Of a DNA stretch of 64,000 nucleotides, positions 43,922-53,443 are shown piece by piece. The notes below the pieces were generated by a model. That model worked only from the letters and a program-made list of their open reading frames with translations. It searched no databases and was not told the origin of the DNA. Position 1 is the first letter of the stretch; every line of letters begins with the position of its first letter. Origin of the DNA: Palleronia aestuarii (GTDB taxonomy: Bacteria > Pseudomonadota > Alphaproteobacteria > Rhodobacterales > Rhodobacteraceae); assembly GCF_003253995.1 (NCBI RefSeq), contig NZ_QKZL01000006.1, positions 62,001 through 126,000 of the forward strand, given 5' to 3'. The position numbers and the translations under genes were made by a program.

Positions 43922-43998
43922 CGTCCGCTTCCGTCCAGCATCCCGCCCGTCGTGAGGCGACGGCGCCCGGCCTTGCGCCGGTCGCGGAGCGCGGCCTC

Positions 43999-44757
43999 TT
44001 AGCCGAAGGTCCTGATCTCCACCCCGTCGGCCTCGAGGCGGTCGCGCAGGGTGCGGGCCGCGGCGACGGCGGAGGGCTCGTCGCCATGCAGGCAGATCGT
44101 ATCGATCCGGGTCTCGATCCGCTTGCCCGAGGCGGTCACGATCACGCCGTCGCGGACCATCTCCGACATCCGCTCCGCCGCGGCGTCGGCATCCGTGATC
44201 ATCGCGCCGGGCGTGCCGCGCCGAACGAGGGTCGCATCGTCCTCGTAGCCGCGATCGGCGAAAACCTCGCAGGCGAAGCGCGCCCCGAGCGCTTCCGCGG
44301 CCTCCTGGATGGGCGTGGCGGCGAGAACGACGAGGATCAGGTCGGGCGCCACGGCAAGCGCCGCGTCGAAGCAGCGTCGGGCCATCTCCCCGTCGCGCGA
44401 GGCCATGTTCGCGAGCGCGCCGTGGAGCTTCAGGTGCCGCACCTCTCCGCCCGCGGCGCGCGCCATCGCCTGCGCGGCACCGACCTGGTACTGGATGAGA
44501 TGCGCGAGCGTGGCGGGGGGCAGGTCGATCTCCCGTCTCCCGAACCCCGCGAGATCGGCGAAGCCCGGATGGGCGCCGATGCCCACGCCGTTCCTCACCG
44601 CGCGCGCCATCGTCGCGGCCATCACGTCGGGATCGCCCGCATGGAAGCCGCAGGCGATGTTGGCGGAGGTCACGATGTCGAGGAGCGCGGCGTCGTCGCC
44701 CATCCGCCAGGGGCCGAAACCCTCGCCCATGTCCGAGTTGAGGTCCACGTGGGCCAT
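43999..44757 (-). CDS. pxpA: 5-oxoprolinase subunit PxpA (LamB/YcsF family)
   Basis: A 252-residue protein of the LamB/YcsF family. Signatures are VDLNSDMGEGFGPW, NIACGFHAGDPDVM, GIGAHPGFADLAGFGRR, HLKLHGALANMA and ADRGYEDDATLV. With PxpB and PxpC it opens 5-oxoproline to glutamate with ATP, a damage-repair function for glutamine and glutathione products. ATG 44757 is preferred to ATG 44769 because GGAGAC lies just upstream and the family begins with VDLN. It starts 2 bp after pxpC. Confidence 0.94.
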   Translation of the reverse strand: MAHVDLNSDMGEGFGPWRMGDDAALLDIVTSANIACGFHAGDPDVMAATMARAVRNGVGIGAHPGFADLAGFGRREIDLPPATLAHLIQYQVGAAQAMARAAGGEVRHLKLHGALANMASRDGEMARRCFDAALAVAPDLILVVLAATPIQEAAEALGARFACEVFADRGYEDDATLVRRGTPGAMITDADAAAERMSEMVRDGVIVTASGKRIETRIDTICLHGDEPSAVAAARTLRDRLEADGVEIRTFG

Positions 44758-44758
44758 G

Positions 44759-45775
44759 TCAGTCTCCATTGTCCGGGCGGCCGGCCGTCACGCCCGAGAT
44801 GAGCTGGTAGCGGCCGAGATCGGGGATGTCGTGCGGGTCGCGGACCAGCGGGCGCAGGGTCTTCGAGATGCGCCGGAGGTACGCCTCCTCGGTTTCCGCC
44901 TCGCGGGCGGCCTCCTCGGGATCGACGAAGGCGAAGGTGAGGGTGCCGCCGGGCGCGGTCTGGAGCGCGCGGGGGAGGTCGGCGGGCAGGATCGAGGCGA
45001 TGCGGGGATAGCCGCCCACGCTCTGGCATTCGGGGCCGAGGAGGTAGGGCGTGCCCTCGCCCGTCATCTGGATGTCGCCGGGCACGATGATCTCCGACAC
45101 GAGGGCGAGCTGGCCCTCGGTCGCGAAGGGCGCACCGTCATGGGCGAGGCGCACGCCCTGGCGATTGCCGCGGGGATCGCGGGTGAAGGTCGTGGCGCAG
45201 AACCGCTCCAGATCCTCGCGGGGGAAGAGCGCGGTATGGGCGGAGGGCAGGATCCGGATCTCGCCGCCGCCGAAGCGGTCCTCGGCGTCGAGGACGCGGT
45301 TCGCCTCGCCGCCCGGATCCTCGCCCAGGGGAAGCGTGCCGCCCGCCTCGAGCTTCTGTCCGAGCCCCATGGAGAAATGCGCGGCGCGGCTGCCGAGCTG
45401 CGGTTCCGTCGCGATGCCACCGCCGAGGTGGAGATAGGACCAGACGCCCCGCCGTGCGGGCGAGAGGCTCAAGGTCTCGCCGGGCGCGAGGCGGTGGGAC
45501 GCGTTCCAGGCGAGGTCGCGCTCGCCCAGCCGCGCCCGCATCGGCGCGCCGGTGAGCGCGATCCGGGCGGGCGCGTCGACGCCGAAGCTGCCGCCGCGCC
45601 CGGTGAGTTCGAGCGCCGCGAGGTCGGGCGACTGGCCGAGCAGCGCCGCGCCCTCGAGGAGCGCGCGCCGGTCGGCCGCGCCGCCGCGCGAGAGCCCCTG
45701 CGCGAGATAGCCCGGCCGGCCTCGATCCTGTACGGACGCGCCGGGACCGATCTCGTGGAGGAGAAGGCGGGTCAT
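44759..45775 (-). CDS. pxpC: 5-oxoprolinase subunit PxpC (KipA/biotin-dependent carboxyltransferase-like)
   Basis: A 338-residue protein of the carboxyltransferase domain C (KipA) family: IGPGASVQDRGRPGYLAQGL, GGAADRRALLEGAALLG, YLHLGGGIATEPQLGSRA and GYPRIASILPADLPRA. It acts in complex with PxpB on the phosphorylated ring intermediate of 5-oxoproline. The ATG overlaps the pxpB stop codon by 4 bp, and pxpA follows 2 bp after, so the three genes form one operon. Confidence 0.94.
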   Translation of the reverse strand: MTRLLLHEIGPGASVQDRGRPGYLAQGLSRGGAADRRALLEGAALLGQSPDLAALELTGRGGSFGVDAPARIALTGAPMRARLGERDLAWNASHRLAPGETLSLSPARRGVWSYLHLGGGIATEPQLGSRAAHFSMGLGQKLEAGGTLPLGEDPGGEANRVLDAEDRFGGGEIRILPSAHTALFPREDLERFCATTFTRDPRGNRQGVRLAHDGAPFATEGQLALVSEIIVPGDIQMTGEGTPYLLGPECQSVGGYPRIASILPADLPRALQTAPGGTLTFAFVDPEEAAREAETEEAYLRRISKTLRPLVRDPHDIPDLGRYQLISGVTAGRPDNGD

Positions 45776-46533
45776 TCGAGCACCTCCACCTCGGCGCCCC
45801 CGTCGGGACCGCTCTCGGCCAGGTCGTCGAGCTCCGCGGCGGAGACGGGGCGCAGCTGCACCTCGTCGCCCGGGGCGAGTGCGATGGGCGTCTCCGCATC
45901 CTCGGGCCGGAAGCAGCGGAACCGGGTCATCCCGATCTGTCGCCAGCCGGTCGGGCTCGTCGAGGCGAAGACGATCACCTGCCGGACCGCCGTGACCACC
46001 GCGCCCTCCTTCACCGTGGGGGTGAGATCCTTCTGCCGCGCGAGATCCCAATGCTCCGGCAAGCTGCCGAGATAGGCCTGTCCGGGCGCGTATCCGAGGG
46101 CGAGGGCACGGAGCGGGCGGGCGCAGATTTGTGCCACCGCCTCCTCCGGGTCGAGCCCCGCGAGCTTCGCCGCATCGGCGAGCTGCGGCGCGTGGTCGCC
46201 CTCGAACGAGGCGGGGATGACGAAGCGCCGGCGCCGTGCGGGCAGGCCCTCGGCACTCCAGTCGCGCCGGGCGAGGAGGTCGTGGACCCGTTCCGTGACC
46301 TCCGCCAGCGAGAGGCGGGCCGGATCGAAGGCGAGATAGGCCGAGCAGAGCGAGGAGGCCGTCTCCCGCACGCCGTCCCAGGCCGCCTCCTCGATCGCGG
46401 CGCGGAAGGCGAGCGCCGCCCGGTTCGCGGGGTCCGAAAGCGTGTCGCCGAAGGTCACGAGGATCCCGTCGAGGCCGAGTGGGGTCAGCCGCGGCAGGGG
46501 CGCTCGCTCGGTCGCTGGCATCGTCCGTCGCAT
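45772..46533 (-). CDS. pxpB: 5-oxoprolinase subunit PxpB (KipI family)
   Basis: A 253-residue protein of the KipI/allophanate hydrolase subunit 1 family. Features are PLGLDGILVTFGDTLSD, RRFVIPASFEGDHAPQLADAA (two parts), ALGYAPGQAYLGSLPEHWDL and FRPEDAETPIALAPGDEVQL. ATG 46533 has the Shine-Dalgarno GGAGAC; the upstream ATG at 46569 is less likely. It heads the pxpBCA operon. The gene order B-C-A is the usual one. Confidence 0.93.
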   Translation of the reverse strand: MRRTMPATERAPLPRLTPLGLDGILVTFGDTLSDPANRAALAFRAAIEEAAWDGVRETASSLCSAYLAFDPARLSLAEVTERVHDLLARRDWSAEGLPARRRRFVIPASFEGDHAPQLADAAKLAGLDPEEAVAQICARPLRALALGYAPGQAYLGSLPEHWDLARQKDLTPTVKEGAVVTAVRQVIVFASTSPTGWRQIGMTRFRCFRPEDAETPIALAPGDEVQLRPVSAAELDDLAESGPDGGAEVEVLE

Positions 46534-47241
46534 CGGGTCTCCGCCATGGGGATGGCCTCCGCATTGCAATCCGGCGCGGCCTTGTCAACGGATCGCGGAG
46601 CGCGCGTCCGCATCCGTGCAGGCCGCCGATCGGGTTTTCCGCTTGGAGCCGGACATGCCGCATTTTCAGGCGCGAGAGGTGAAGCTCCCGCGCCTTGATC
46701 GGGAAAGGGCTGCCGAGAACCAGGGTGGGTGATCCACGTCCGTTTCAGGGAAACGGCGTCCGGGGGTCCGATAGGGATGAAACCTTGAGACGTCTGCGAG
46801 GTGAGGTGATTCCCTCGGTGGCAGAAACGGAGCCTTCAAACGCGCACAATCGGCGACCGAGGCAGGGATTGTAGCCGAATATACCCGCACCGGATGAGCG
46901 CCCGGCGTGGAACGGGCCGGGTGCTACACCTTTAGGTGTATCGGATGTGACGGGTCTTGAAATCATTTCACTGCAAGGAGATATGGCTCGTGGGAGGGCG
47001 GCGCCGGGAACCCGGTCGCTGTCATGCCGTTCTGACGACAGACCACTGGTGAAGCGGGCGTAGCCGCGCGATCCCGGGGGTCGGTTCGCAGCAGGACGGC
47101 CAGGGAAAACACTCTACGCCGGGCATCCTGTCGGCAGAGACATGCTGATCTGGGCGGCCTTCGCCCAATGATCCTCTCGGTGGTGATCCGTATCGCCTAA
47201 AAGTTAACTTCCGCCAGACCAGCAAATCCAAGGAAACAAGA
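46534..47241. other. 708-bp region without a recognised gene
   Basis: The stretch between divergent pxpB and opgG shows no frame resembling a known protein. It contains a 7-bp inverted repeat at 46925-46940 and a 26-codon frame from ATG 46983 to 47063 with a strong AAGGAG ribosome site. After its TAG, the same frame continues open for a further 35 codons to 47171. The region presumably holds the opgGH promoter. No tRNA, riboswitch or insertion sequence was recognised. Confidence 0.6.
46925..46940. promoter_or_regulatory. Operator-like palindrome
   Basis: TACACCT-TT-AGGTGTA, a perfect 7-bp inverted repeat with a 2-bp centre. It lies 43 bp before the ATG of the 26-codon frame and about 300 bp before opgG. 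Its size and symmetry suit a dimeric regulator, but none can be named. Confidence 0.45.
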
Positions 47242-48756
47242 ATGACGATGTCCCGCCGCAGCCTCCTCGCCTGCATGACCGCGCTTGGGTTCGCAGGACG
47301 CGCGACAGCGGCCGATATCTCGTTCGGCTCGGCCGCGGCCTTCGGGCCGGAGACGGTCCGCGACCTCGCCCGGCAGCTCGCCAAGCAGGATTTCGTCCCG
47401 ACCCCCGAAGTGCCGAAGGCTTGGACGGACATCAATTACGACGCCTATCGCAAATACTGGTTTCGCGGGCGCGATGCGCTCTTCGCCGACAGCGACGGAC
47501 CGCTCCATGTCGACATGCTGCATCCGGGGTTGTGGTATGCGCAACCGGTGCGGATCGACGTGGTGCAGGACGGCACGGCGCGGGAGGTCATGTTCGACAT
47601 CGCGCTCTTCGATCGGACCGACGACGCGCCGGACCTGCCGATCGACGATACGCTGGGCTATTCCGGCATCCGCTTGCGGGCCCAGATGGAGCGGCCGGGG
47701 ATCTTCCAGGAATTCGCGGTCTTCCAGGGCGCGAGCTATTTCCGTGCCATCGCCCGCGGCCTGACCTACGGTTTGTCGGCCCGCGGGCTCGCGGTCGGGA
47801 CCGCGACCGAGGCCGGCGAGGAGTTTCCTGATTTCACCCGCCTCTGGATCGAGGCGCCGGCTATGGGCAGCAACACGTTCCGCATCCATGCCCTGCTCGA
47901 TTCTCCGTCCGTCACGGGCGCGTTCCGGTTCGACATCACGCCGGGAGACCGGACGGACATGTCCGTCGATTGCACGCTTTTCCCCCGCGTCGACATGGCC
48001 GAGGTGGGTATCGCGCCCCTGACCAGCATGTTCCTCTTCGATGAGACCAATCGCGGCCGTTTCGACGATTACCGCAGCGCGGTGCATGACAGCGACGGCC
48101 TGCTCGTCCTCAACGGGGCGGGAGAGCCGCTCTGGCGGCCGCTCGCCAATCCGCGAGCGCTGCAGGTGAGCGCGTTCCTCGACGAGAACCCGAAAGGGTT
48201 CGGCCTGATGCAGCGGGCACGGAAACTTTCGGATTTCGGGGATTTCGAGGCGCATTATCAGGATCGCCCCGGCCTGTGGATCACGCCGCAGGGCGACTGG
48301 GGCCGTGGATCGGTCGCGCTCGTGGAGATACCGATCGATCGCGAATACTACGACAACATCGTCGCCTACTGGCGGCCGCGCGAGGGCCTGACCGCAGGCA
48401 CGGAGAACCGGCTGCGCTATTCGATGCGCTGGGCGGCCGATCCGGCGCCCGGTTTGCCGGTCACACGGGTGATCCAGACGCGAATCGGGGCCAGCCCAGT
48501 GCGGGGTCAGGTCGTCACGATCGATTTCGCACCGCATGAAATATTGCCATCGGATCTCCGTGAGGTTGAACCACACGTCTCTATAGGCGAGGCGACGCTG
48601 ATTCATGCCGAAGTTCGCAGAAATCCTGAAACCGGTGGCGCCCGAATGGCCTTAACCTTTGATCCCGGCGACATCACTTCGCTCGAGATGCGGGCCCAGC
48701 TTGGAATAGGGGACCGGCGGATTTCGGAGGTTTGGCTCTACAGATGGACGGCATGA
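47242..48756 (+). CDS. opgG: Periplasmic glucan biosynthesis protein OpgG/OpgD family
   Basis: A 504-residue exported protein with an N-terminal twin-arginine-like leader (MTMSRRSLLACMTALGFAG), which resembles OpgD more than OpgG. The body carries family stretches FDIALFDRTDD, GYSGIRLRAQMERPG, FAVFQGASYFRAIARG, SARGLAVGTA and YQDRPGLWITPQGDWGRGSV. Members shape the backbone of osmoregulated periplasmic glucans. It overlaps opgH by 4 bp. The Shine-Dalgarno AAGGAA lies before ATG 47242. Confidence 0.93.
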   Translation: MTMSRRSLLACMTALGFAGRATAADISFGSAAAFGPETVRDLARQLAKQDFVPTPEVPKAWTDINYDAYRKYWFRGRDALFADSDGPLHVDMLHPGLWYAQPVRIDVVQDGTAREVMFDIALFDRTDDAPDLPIDDTLGYSGIRLRAQMERPGIFQEFAVFQGASYFRAIARGLTYGLSARGLAVGTATEAGEEFPDFTRLWIEAPAMGSNTFRIHALLDSPSVTGAFRFDITPGDRTDMSVDCTLFPRVDMAEVGIAPLTSMFLFDETNRGRFDDYRSAVHDSDGLLVLNGAGEPLWRPLANPRALQVSAFLDENPKGFGLMQRARKLSDFGDFEAHYQDRPGLWITPQGDWGRGSVALVEIPIDREYYDNIVAYWRPREGLTAGTENRLRYSMRWAADPAPGLPVTRVIQTRIGASPVRGQVVTIDFAPHEILPSDLREVEPHVSIGEATLIHAEVRRNPETGGARMALTFDPGDITSLEMRAQLGIGDRRISEVWLYRWTA

Positions 48757-50633
48757 CACGATATGACAGCGAGTTGAACTCCACTCCGGTGGAAGTTCCC
48801 CTCGCGCATCCGCAGCAGGATTTCTCCGCCCGGCATCACGATGCCGAAGTGCCGGTCTGGAAACGTCTGCGCGGCGTGTGGCGCATGCGCGTCTTCACCC
48901 TGCTGACGGCGGCCGCGATCACGGTCGGCGTCGCCATCGGCCTCGGCGACTGGCTCGGGGAGGGGCGGCTCTCGCTCATCGAGGCGGGGCTCATCGGGCT
49001 CGTCTGCTTTACTTTCTTCTGGATCTGCTTCGGCGTCTGCTCCGCGGCCTTGGGCCTCATGATACGCTTCCGCCAGCCGCCGCGGCCCGCGCCCGACGCG
49101 CCGTCGAAACCGCTCAAGGTCGCGCTCGTCGTGCCGATCTACCACGAGGACGCGGATGCGGTGATGGGCAATGCAGGCGCCATGCTCGCAGATTTGTCGG
49201 ATCGCGAGAGCGAGCACAGCTACGAGCTCTTCGCGTTGAGCGACAGCCAGAATCCGGACATCATCGCGAGCGAGCAACGCGCCTTCCGTATCCTGCAGCG
49301 GGACGCCGCCCTGCCGGCCTGGTATCGCCGCAGGGAAAATAACACTGATCGCAAGACCGGGAACCTATCGGACTGGGTCGCGCGCTGGGGTGGCCGGTAC
49401 GACGCGATGATCGTGCTCGATGCCGACAGCCTGATGAGCGCGGAGGCGCTCGACGGGCTCGCCTGCGAGATGGCACGTGACCCGTCCGCGGGCCTAATCC
49501 AGTCCCTGCCGCGCCTGATCGGCGCCCGGTCGCTTTTCGCGCGGCTGCAGCAATTCTCCTCCGCCGCCTATGGTTGGCTCCTCGCCGAAGGACTTGCCGC
49601 CTGGGCCGGGCAGGAGGGCAATTACTGGGGTCACAACGCCATCATCCGGACGCGTGCCTTCGCGCTCTGCGCCGGACTGCCGCGCCTCAAGGCCAAGGGT
49701 AAAGGCGAAGGCAAGCTCATCATGTCGCACGATTTCGTCGAGGCGGGCCTCTTGCGCCGCTCCGGCTGGGCCGTGCGCTTCCTGCCGCGGATCGCGGGGT
49801 CTTACGAGGAAAGCCCGACCTCGCTCGTCGATTACGCGTTGCGGGATCGTCGCTGGTGCCACGGCAACCTGCAGCATCTGCGGCTTCTGTGCGCCAAGGG
49901 ATTTCACCCGGTTTCCCGCTTCCACCTCTTCGCGGGCGCGATGGCCTACCTTATGTCGCCCGCCTGGTTCGCGCTTCTCGTCGTCTGGGCTCTGCTCGGA
50001 CGGGGCGAGGACGCCAACGTCATCAGCTATTTCTCTCCCGAGAACCCGTTGATGCCGAACTGGCCTGAGATCACGGGTCCGAAGGGGCTCGGCATGCTGA
50101 TCTTCATGTATGTCATGCTGCTGGCGCCGAAGTTGATGGCGGCGGGCGCCTTGGCGCTCACCGGTACGGGTTACCGGGCTTTTGGTGGCATCGCGCGGTT
50201 TTGGGGGTCCTTCATCCTCGAGATCTTCTCCGCGATCGCGCTCGCACCCGTCCTGATGATCCAGCAGCTTCTCGCCGTCCTGCGCGCCACGTTCGGGCTC
50301 TCGGGCGACTGGCAGCCGCAACGCCGCGAGGGCGGGTCGATGCCGGTCATCGATCTCGTCCGCTTCCACCTGCTCGAGACGATACTGGGCTTCGCGCTGG
50401 TGGCCGGACTCTTCGCCGGGCTGATCTCGCTCTGGCTCATCCCGATCGCGGCGAGCCTTGCCCTGGCGGTTCCGCTGTCCTGGCTGAGCGCGCTCGACCT
50501 CGGTGCCTGGCACAGCGGCAAGCACATGCTGCTGACGCCGGAGATGACCGAGGAGCCGCGGATCGTCACGATGGCGCGCCAGTGGCGCGCGCGCATGAAG
50601 CCCGCATCCGAGAAGGGTTGGGCCGCCGAGTGA
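48753..50633 (+). CDS. opgH: Periplasmic glucan glucosyltransferase OpgH (MdoH)
   Basis: A 626-residue inner membrane glycosyltransferase of family 2. About seven to eight membrane helices flank a cytoplasmic catalytic domain with VALVVPIYHEDADAVMGNAGAM (first Asp region), MIVLDADSLMSAEAL (D-x-D), and QEGNYWGHNAII and RDRRWCHGNLQH (the R/QxxRW motif). It polymerises UDP-glucose and exports the glucan. ATG 48753 overlaps the opgG stop; ATG 48744 and TTG 48732 are in-frame alternatives upstream. Confidence 0.95.
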   Translation: MTRYDSELNSTPVEVPLAHPQQDFSARHHDAEVPVWKRLRGVWRMRVFTLLTAAAITVGVAIGLGDWLGEGRLSLIEAGLIGLVCFTFFWICFGVCSAALGLMIRFRQPPRPAPDAPSKPLKVALVVPIYHEDADAVMGNAGAMLADLSDRESEHSYELFALSDSQNPDIIASEQRAFRILQRDAALPAWYRRRENNTDRKTGNLSDWVARWGGRYDAMIVLDADSLMSAEALDGLACEMARDPSAGLIQSLPRLIGARSLFARLQQFSSAAYGWLLAEGLAAWAGQEGNYWGHNAIIRTRAFALCAGLPRLKAKGKGEGKLIMSHDFVEAGLLRRSGWAVRFLPRIAGSYEESPTSLVDYALRDRRWCHGNLQHLRLLCAKGFHPVSRFHLFAGAMAYLMSPAWFALLVVWALLGRGEDANVISYFSPENPLMPNWPEITGPKGLGMLIFMYVMLLAPKLMAAGALALTGTGYRAFGGIARFWGSFILEIFSAIALAPVLMIQQLLAVLRATFGLSGDWQPQRREGGSMPVIDLVRFHLLETILGFALVAGLFAGLISLWLIPIAASLALAVPLSWLSALDLGAWHSGKHMLLTPEMTEEPRIVTMARQWRARMKPASEKGWAAE

Positions 50634-50654
50634 CGGCCCCGCGGCCGGGCCGTG

Positions 50655-51674
50655 TCAGGCCGGGCTGTACATCCCCTCGTAGATCGGCCCTAGCGTATCG
50701 GGGCTGAAAAGCGAACTGACCGATGTACCGTTCCAGATGTTCAGGATCGCCTGGGCAAACATGGGCGCCGTCGGCACGATGCGGATGTTGTCGCAATGGC
50801 GCACCGCATCGGTGGGCTCGATCGAGTCGGTGATCACGAGGCTCTTCATCACCGACCGTCCGATCCGGTCCACGGCGGGCCCGGACAGGACGCCGTGGGT
50901 GATGTAGGAATGAACCTCCTGCGCCCCGGCCTCCATCAGGGTATCGGCGGCCTTGCAGAGCGTTCCGGCGGTGTCACAGATGTCGTCGACGATGATGCAG
51001 GTCTTGCCCTCCACGTCGCCGATCACCGTCATCTCCGCGACCTCGCCTTCCTTTTCGCGGCGCTTGTCGACGATGGAGAGCGGCACGCCGATCCGCTGCG
51101 CGAGTTCGCGCGCCCGCGCCACGCCGCCCACGTCGGGCGAGACGACCATCACGTCGTCCAGGTTCGCCTTGAACGTATGCGCGATATCGAGCGCGAAGAT
51201 CGGCGAGGCGTAGAGGTTGTCAACGGGAATGTCGAAGAAGCCCTGGATCTGCGCGGCGTGCAGATCCATCGTCAGAACCCGCTCGATCCCGGATTCCACG
51301 ATCATGTTGGCCACGAGCTTCGCCGTGATGGGCGTCCTCGCCTTGGTGCGGCGATCCTGACGGGCGTAGCCAAAATAGGGGATCACGGCCGTGATCCGCG
51401 CGGCCGACGACCGGCGGAGCGCATCGGCCATGATGAGCAGCTCCATCAGGTTGTCGTTCGCGGGGTTCGAGGTCGGTTGGATGATGAACATGTCCTCGCC
51501 GCGCACGTTCTCGTAGACCTCGACGAAGATCTCCTGGTCGTTGAAACGTTCGACGCGCGCATCGACGAGCGACACGCTGAGGCCGCGATGCATCGTCATG
51601 CGCCGCGCTATGGCGCGCGCGAGTGTCGGGTTCGAGTTGCCGGAGATCAGCTTCGGCTCGGACGGGGAGGGCAT
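50655..51674 (-). CDS. prs: Ribose-phosphate pyrophosphokinase
   Basis: A 339-residue enzyme that makes PRPP from ribose 5-phosphate and ATP. Features are [38 protein letters not shown] (two parts), [37 protein letters not shown] and the PRPP loop [14 protein letters not shown]. The length is slightly over the usual 310-320. It converges with opgH. Confidence 0.97.
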   Translation of the reverse strand: MPSPSEPKLISGNSNPTLARAIARRMTMHRGLSVSLVDARVERFNDQEIFVEVYENVRGEDMFIIQPTSNPANDNLMELLIMADALRRSSAARITAVIPYFGYARQDRRTKARTPITAKLVANMIVESGIERVLTMDLHAAQIQGFFDIPVDNLYASPIFALDIAHTFKANLDDVMVVSPDVGGVARARELAQRIGVPLSIVDKRREKEGEVAEMTVIGDVEGKTCIIVDDICDTAGTLCKAADTLMEAGAQEVHSYITHGVLSGPAVDRIGRSVMKSLVITDSIEPTDAVRHCDNIRIVPTAPMFAQAILNIWNGTSVSSLFSPDTLGPIYEGMYSPA

Positions 51675-51792
51675 GGGAAAATTCCTTCGCGGCGCGCGGT
51701 GCGGCTACCCCGTCAGGCGGGAATCGCCGCGTTGACACCGCCTAGCACGCGCCTACGGTTTCGCAAACCTGAGGCGGACGCGGGAGGCGGCC

Positions 51793-52389
51793 ATGGCGCA
51801 TATCGAGTATCATTTCTCCACAATCTCTCCGGCCGTCTATCTCGCCGGCACGCGATTGGAGCGCATCGCGGAGCGGCACGGGGCGACGATCACCTACCGT
51901 CCGCTCGACGTGCTGACGCTTTTCCAGCGCACCGGCGGGTTGCCGCCGGGCGACCGGCACCCGAACCGCCAGGCCTACCGTCTGCAGGACCTGCAGCGGG
52001 TGGCCGAGATGGAGGGGCTGCCGCTCAATCCGAAACCGCAATTCTTCCCCACGAACCCCGCGCCCTCCTCCTACGCGGTCATCGCGGCGCAGGATGCGGG
52101 GGGCGGCGATCTCGGCACGCTCGTCCACGCCATCGCCCGGGCCGTCTGGGCGGAGGAGCGCAACATCGCGGAGGACGACGTGATCCGCGCCTGCCTCGAG
52201 GAGGCGGGTTTCGCGCCGTCGCTCGTCGATAGCGGGCTCCTGAGCGGGGCGGAGGCCTATACCCGCAACACCGAGGAGGCGGTCGCGGCGGGCGTCTTCG
52301 GCGTGCCGTTCTACATCACCGACGACGACGAGCGGTTCTGGGGCCAGGACCGGCTCGGGCATCTCGACCATCACCTGGGCAAGGGTTGA
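51793..52389 (+). CDS. 2-hydroxychromene-2-carboxylate isomerase-like protein (DsbA superfamily)
   Basis: A 198-residue thioredoxin-fold protein of the kappa-class GST/HCCA isomerase group. The usual start, IEYHFSTISPAVYLAGTRLE, has Ser in the active-site position where oxidoreductases have Cys, and the cis-Pro loop is GVFGVPFYITDDDERFWGQDRL. Members isomerise or conjugate aromatic degradation products with glutathione; the true substrate here is unknown and no aromatic pathway is near. It is divergent from prs. Confidence 0.88.
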   Translation: MAHIEYHFSTISPAVYLAGTRLERIAERHGATITYRPLDVLTLFQRTGGLPPGDRHPNRQAYRLQDLQRVAEMEGLPLNPKPQFFPTNPAPSSYAVIAAQDAGGGDLGTLVHAIARAVWAEERNIAEDDVIRACLEEAGFAPSLVDSGLLSGAEAYTRNTEEAVAAGVFGVPFYITDDDERFWGQDRLGHLDHHLGKG

Positions 52390-52399
52390 GGCGGGCGGA

Positions 52400-53443
52400 T
52401 CAGCCCTCGAGGATGTCGAGGAAGCGTTCCGTATCCGCGGTGCTCGCCGACCAGTCGCAGACGAGGCGGGCACCGACGGGCTCCTCATCGGGGCCGTCGA
52501 GGCTCCCCATCGAGTAGAATTGCGCGCCCGCCTGCCGCAGGCGATGATGCGCGGCGCGCGGGAAGCTGGCGAAGACCATGTTGGCCTGCGGTTCATGCAG
52601 AAGCGTCGCCGTGCCGCTTTCGTAGAGCCCTTGGGCAAGCCGCGCGGCGGCGGCATTGGCGTCGTGCCCCATCCTGAGCCAGAGGCCGTTCGCGAGATAC
52701 GCGTCCATCTGCGCGGCGAGGTAGCGGGTCTTGGAGAAGAGATGCCCGCCGCGCTTGCGCCGCAACTCGAATTCCCAGGCATGGGCCGGATCGAAGAAGA
52801 TCGCCGCCTCGACACCCAGAAGCCCGTTCTTCGTACCGCCGAAGCTCACCGCGTCGATGCCCGCCTTCCACGTCATCTCCGCCGGGCTGCAGCCTAGGGT
52901 GGCGAGGGCATTGGCGAGGCGCGCGCCGTCGAGATGGACGGGCAGGCCGAATTCCCGCGCGGTCCCCGCGAGTGCACGGAGATGATCGAGATCGTAGACC
53001 GTGCCGCGTTCCGTGACGCTGGTGAGCGAGACCGGCCCGCGCTGCACGTTGTGGACGTTGCCCTGGGCCGTCCCGTCGATCCGGTCGCGGAGCGCGGCGG
53101 GGGACATGCGGGCATCGGGTGCGGGGACGAGCGCGAGCTTGGCGCCGCCGGTGAAGAATTCGGGCGCGCCGCATTCGTCGGCCTCCACATGCGCCACTTC
53201 GGAGCAGAAGATCGCCTCCCAGGGCTTGCAGAGCGTGGCGAGGATGAGGGCGTTCGCAGCCGATCCAGTGGCCACGAACTCGACCGCCGCGTCAGGCGCC
53301 TCGAACACCTCGCGGATGTGCGCGCGCGCCCTTTCCGTCGCGGGGTCGTTGCCGTAGGGCAGGGCGTAGCCCGCATTCGCGGCCAGGAGCGCCTCCATCA
53401 CCTTGGGATGGGCGGGGCCGGAATTGTCGGAGGCATAATGCAT
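52400..53443 (-). CDS. Low-specificity L-threonine aldolase
   Basis: A 347-residue PLP enzyme that cleaves threonine or allo-threonine to glycine and acetaldehyde. The PLP lysine is in SFGGTKNGLLG. Other features are FVATGSAANALILATLC, EVAHVEADECGAPEFF, GLPVHLDGARLANAL and KRGGHLFSKTRYLAAQ. ATG 53443 is chosen at the family start MHYASDNSGPAHP; a longer frame overlaps the upstream gene. Its first base overlaps the stop of the YcgN gene, so the two are likely co-transcribed with ribF. Confidence 0.93.
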   Translation of the reverse strand: MHYASDNSGPAHPKVMEALLAANAGYALPYGNDPATERARAHIREVFEAPDAAVEFVATGSAANALILATLCKPWEAIFCSEVAHVEADECGAPEFFTGGAKLALVPAPDARMSPAALRDRIDGTAQGNVHNVQRGPVSLTSVTERGTVYDLDHLRALAGTAREFGLPVHLDGARLANALATLGCSPAEMTWKAGIDAVSFGGTKNGLLGVEAAIFFDPAHAWEFELRRKRGGHLFSKTRYLAAQMDAYLANGLWLRMGHDANAAAARLAQGLYESGTATLLHEPQANMVFASFPRAAHHRLRQAGAQFYSMGSLDGPDEEPVGARLVCDWSASTADTERFLDILEG

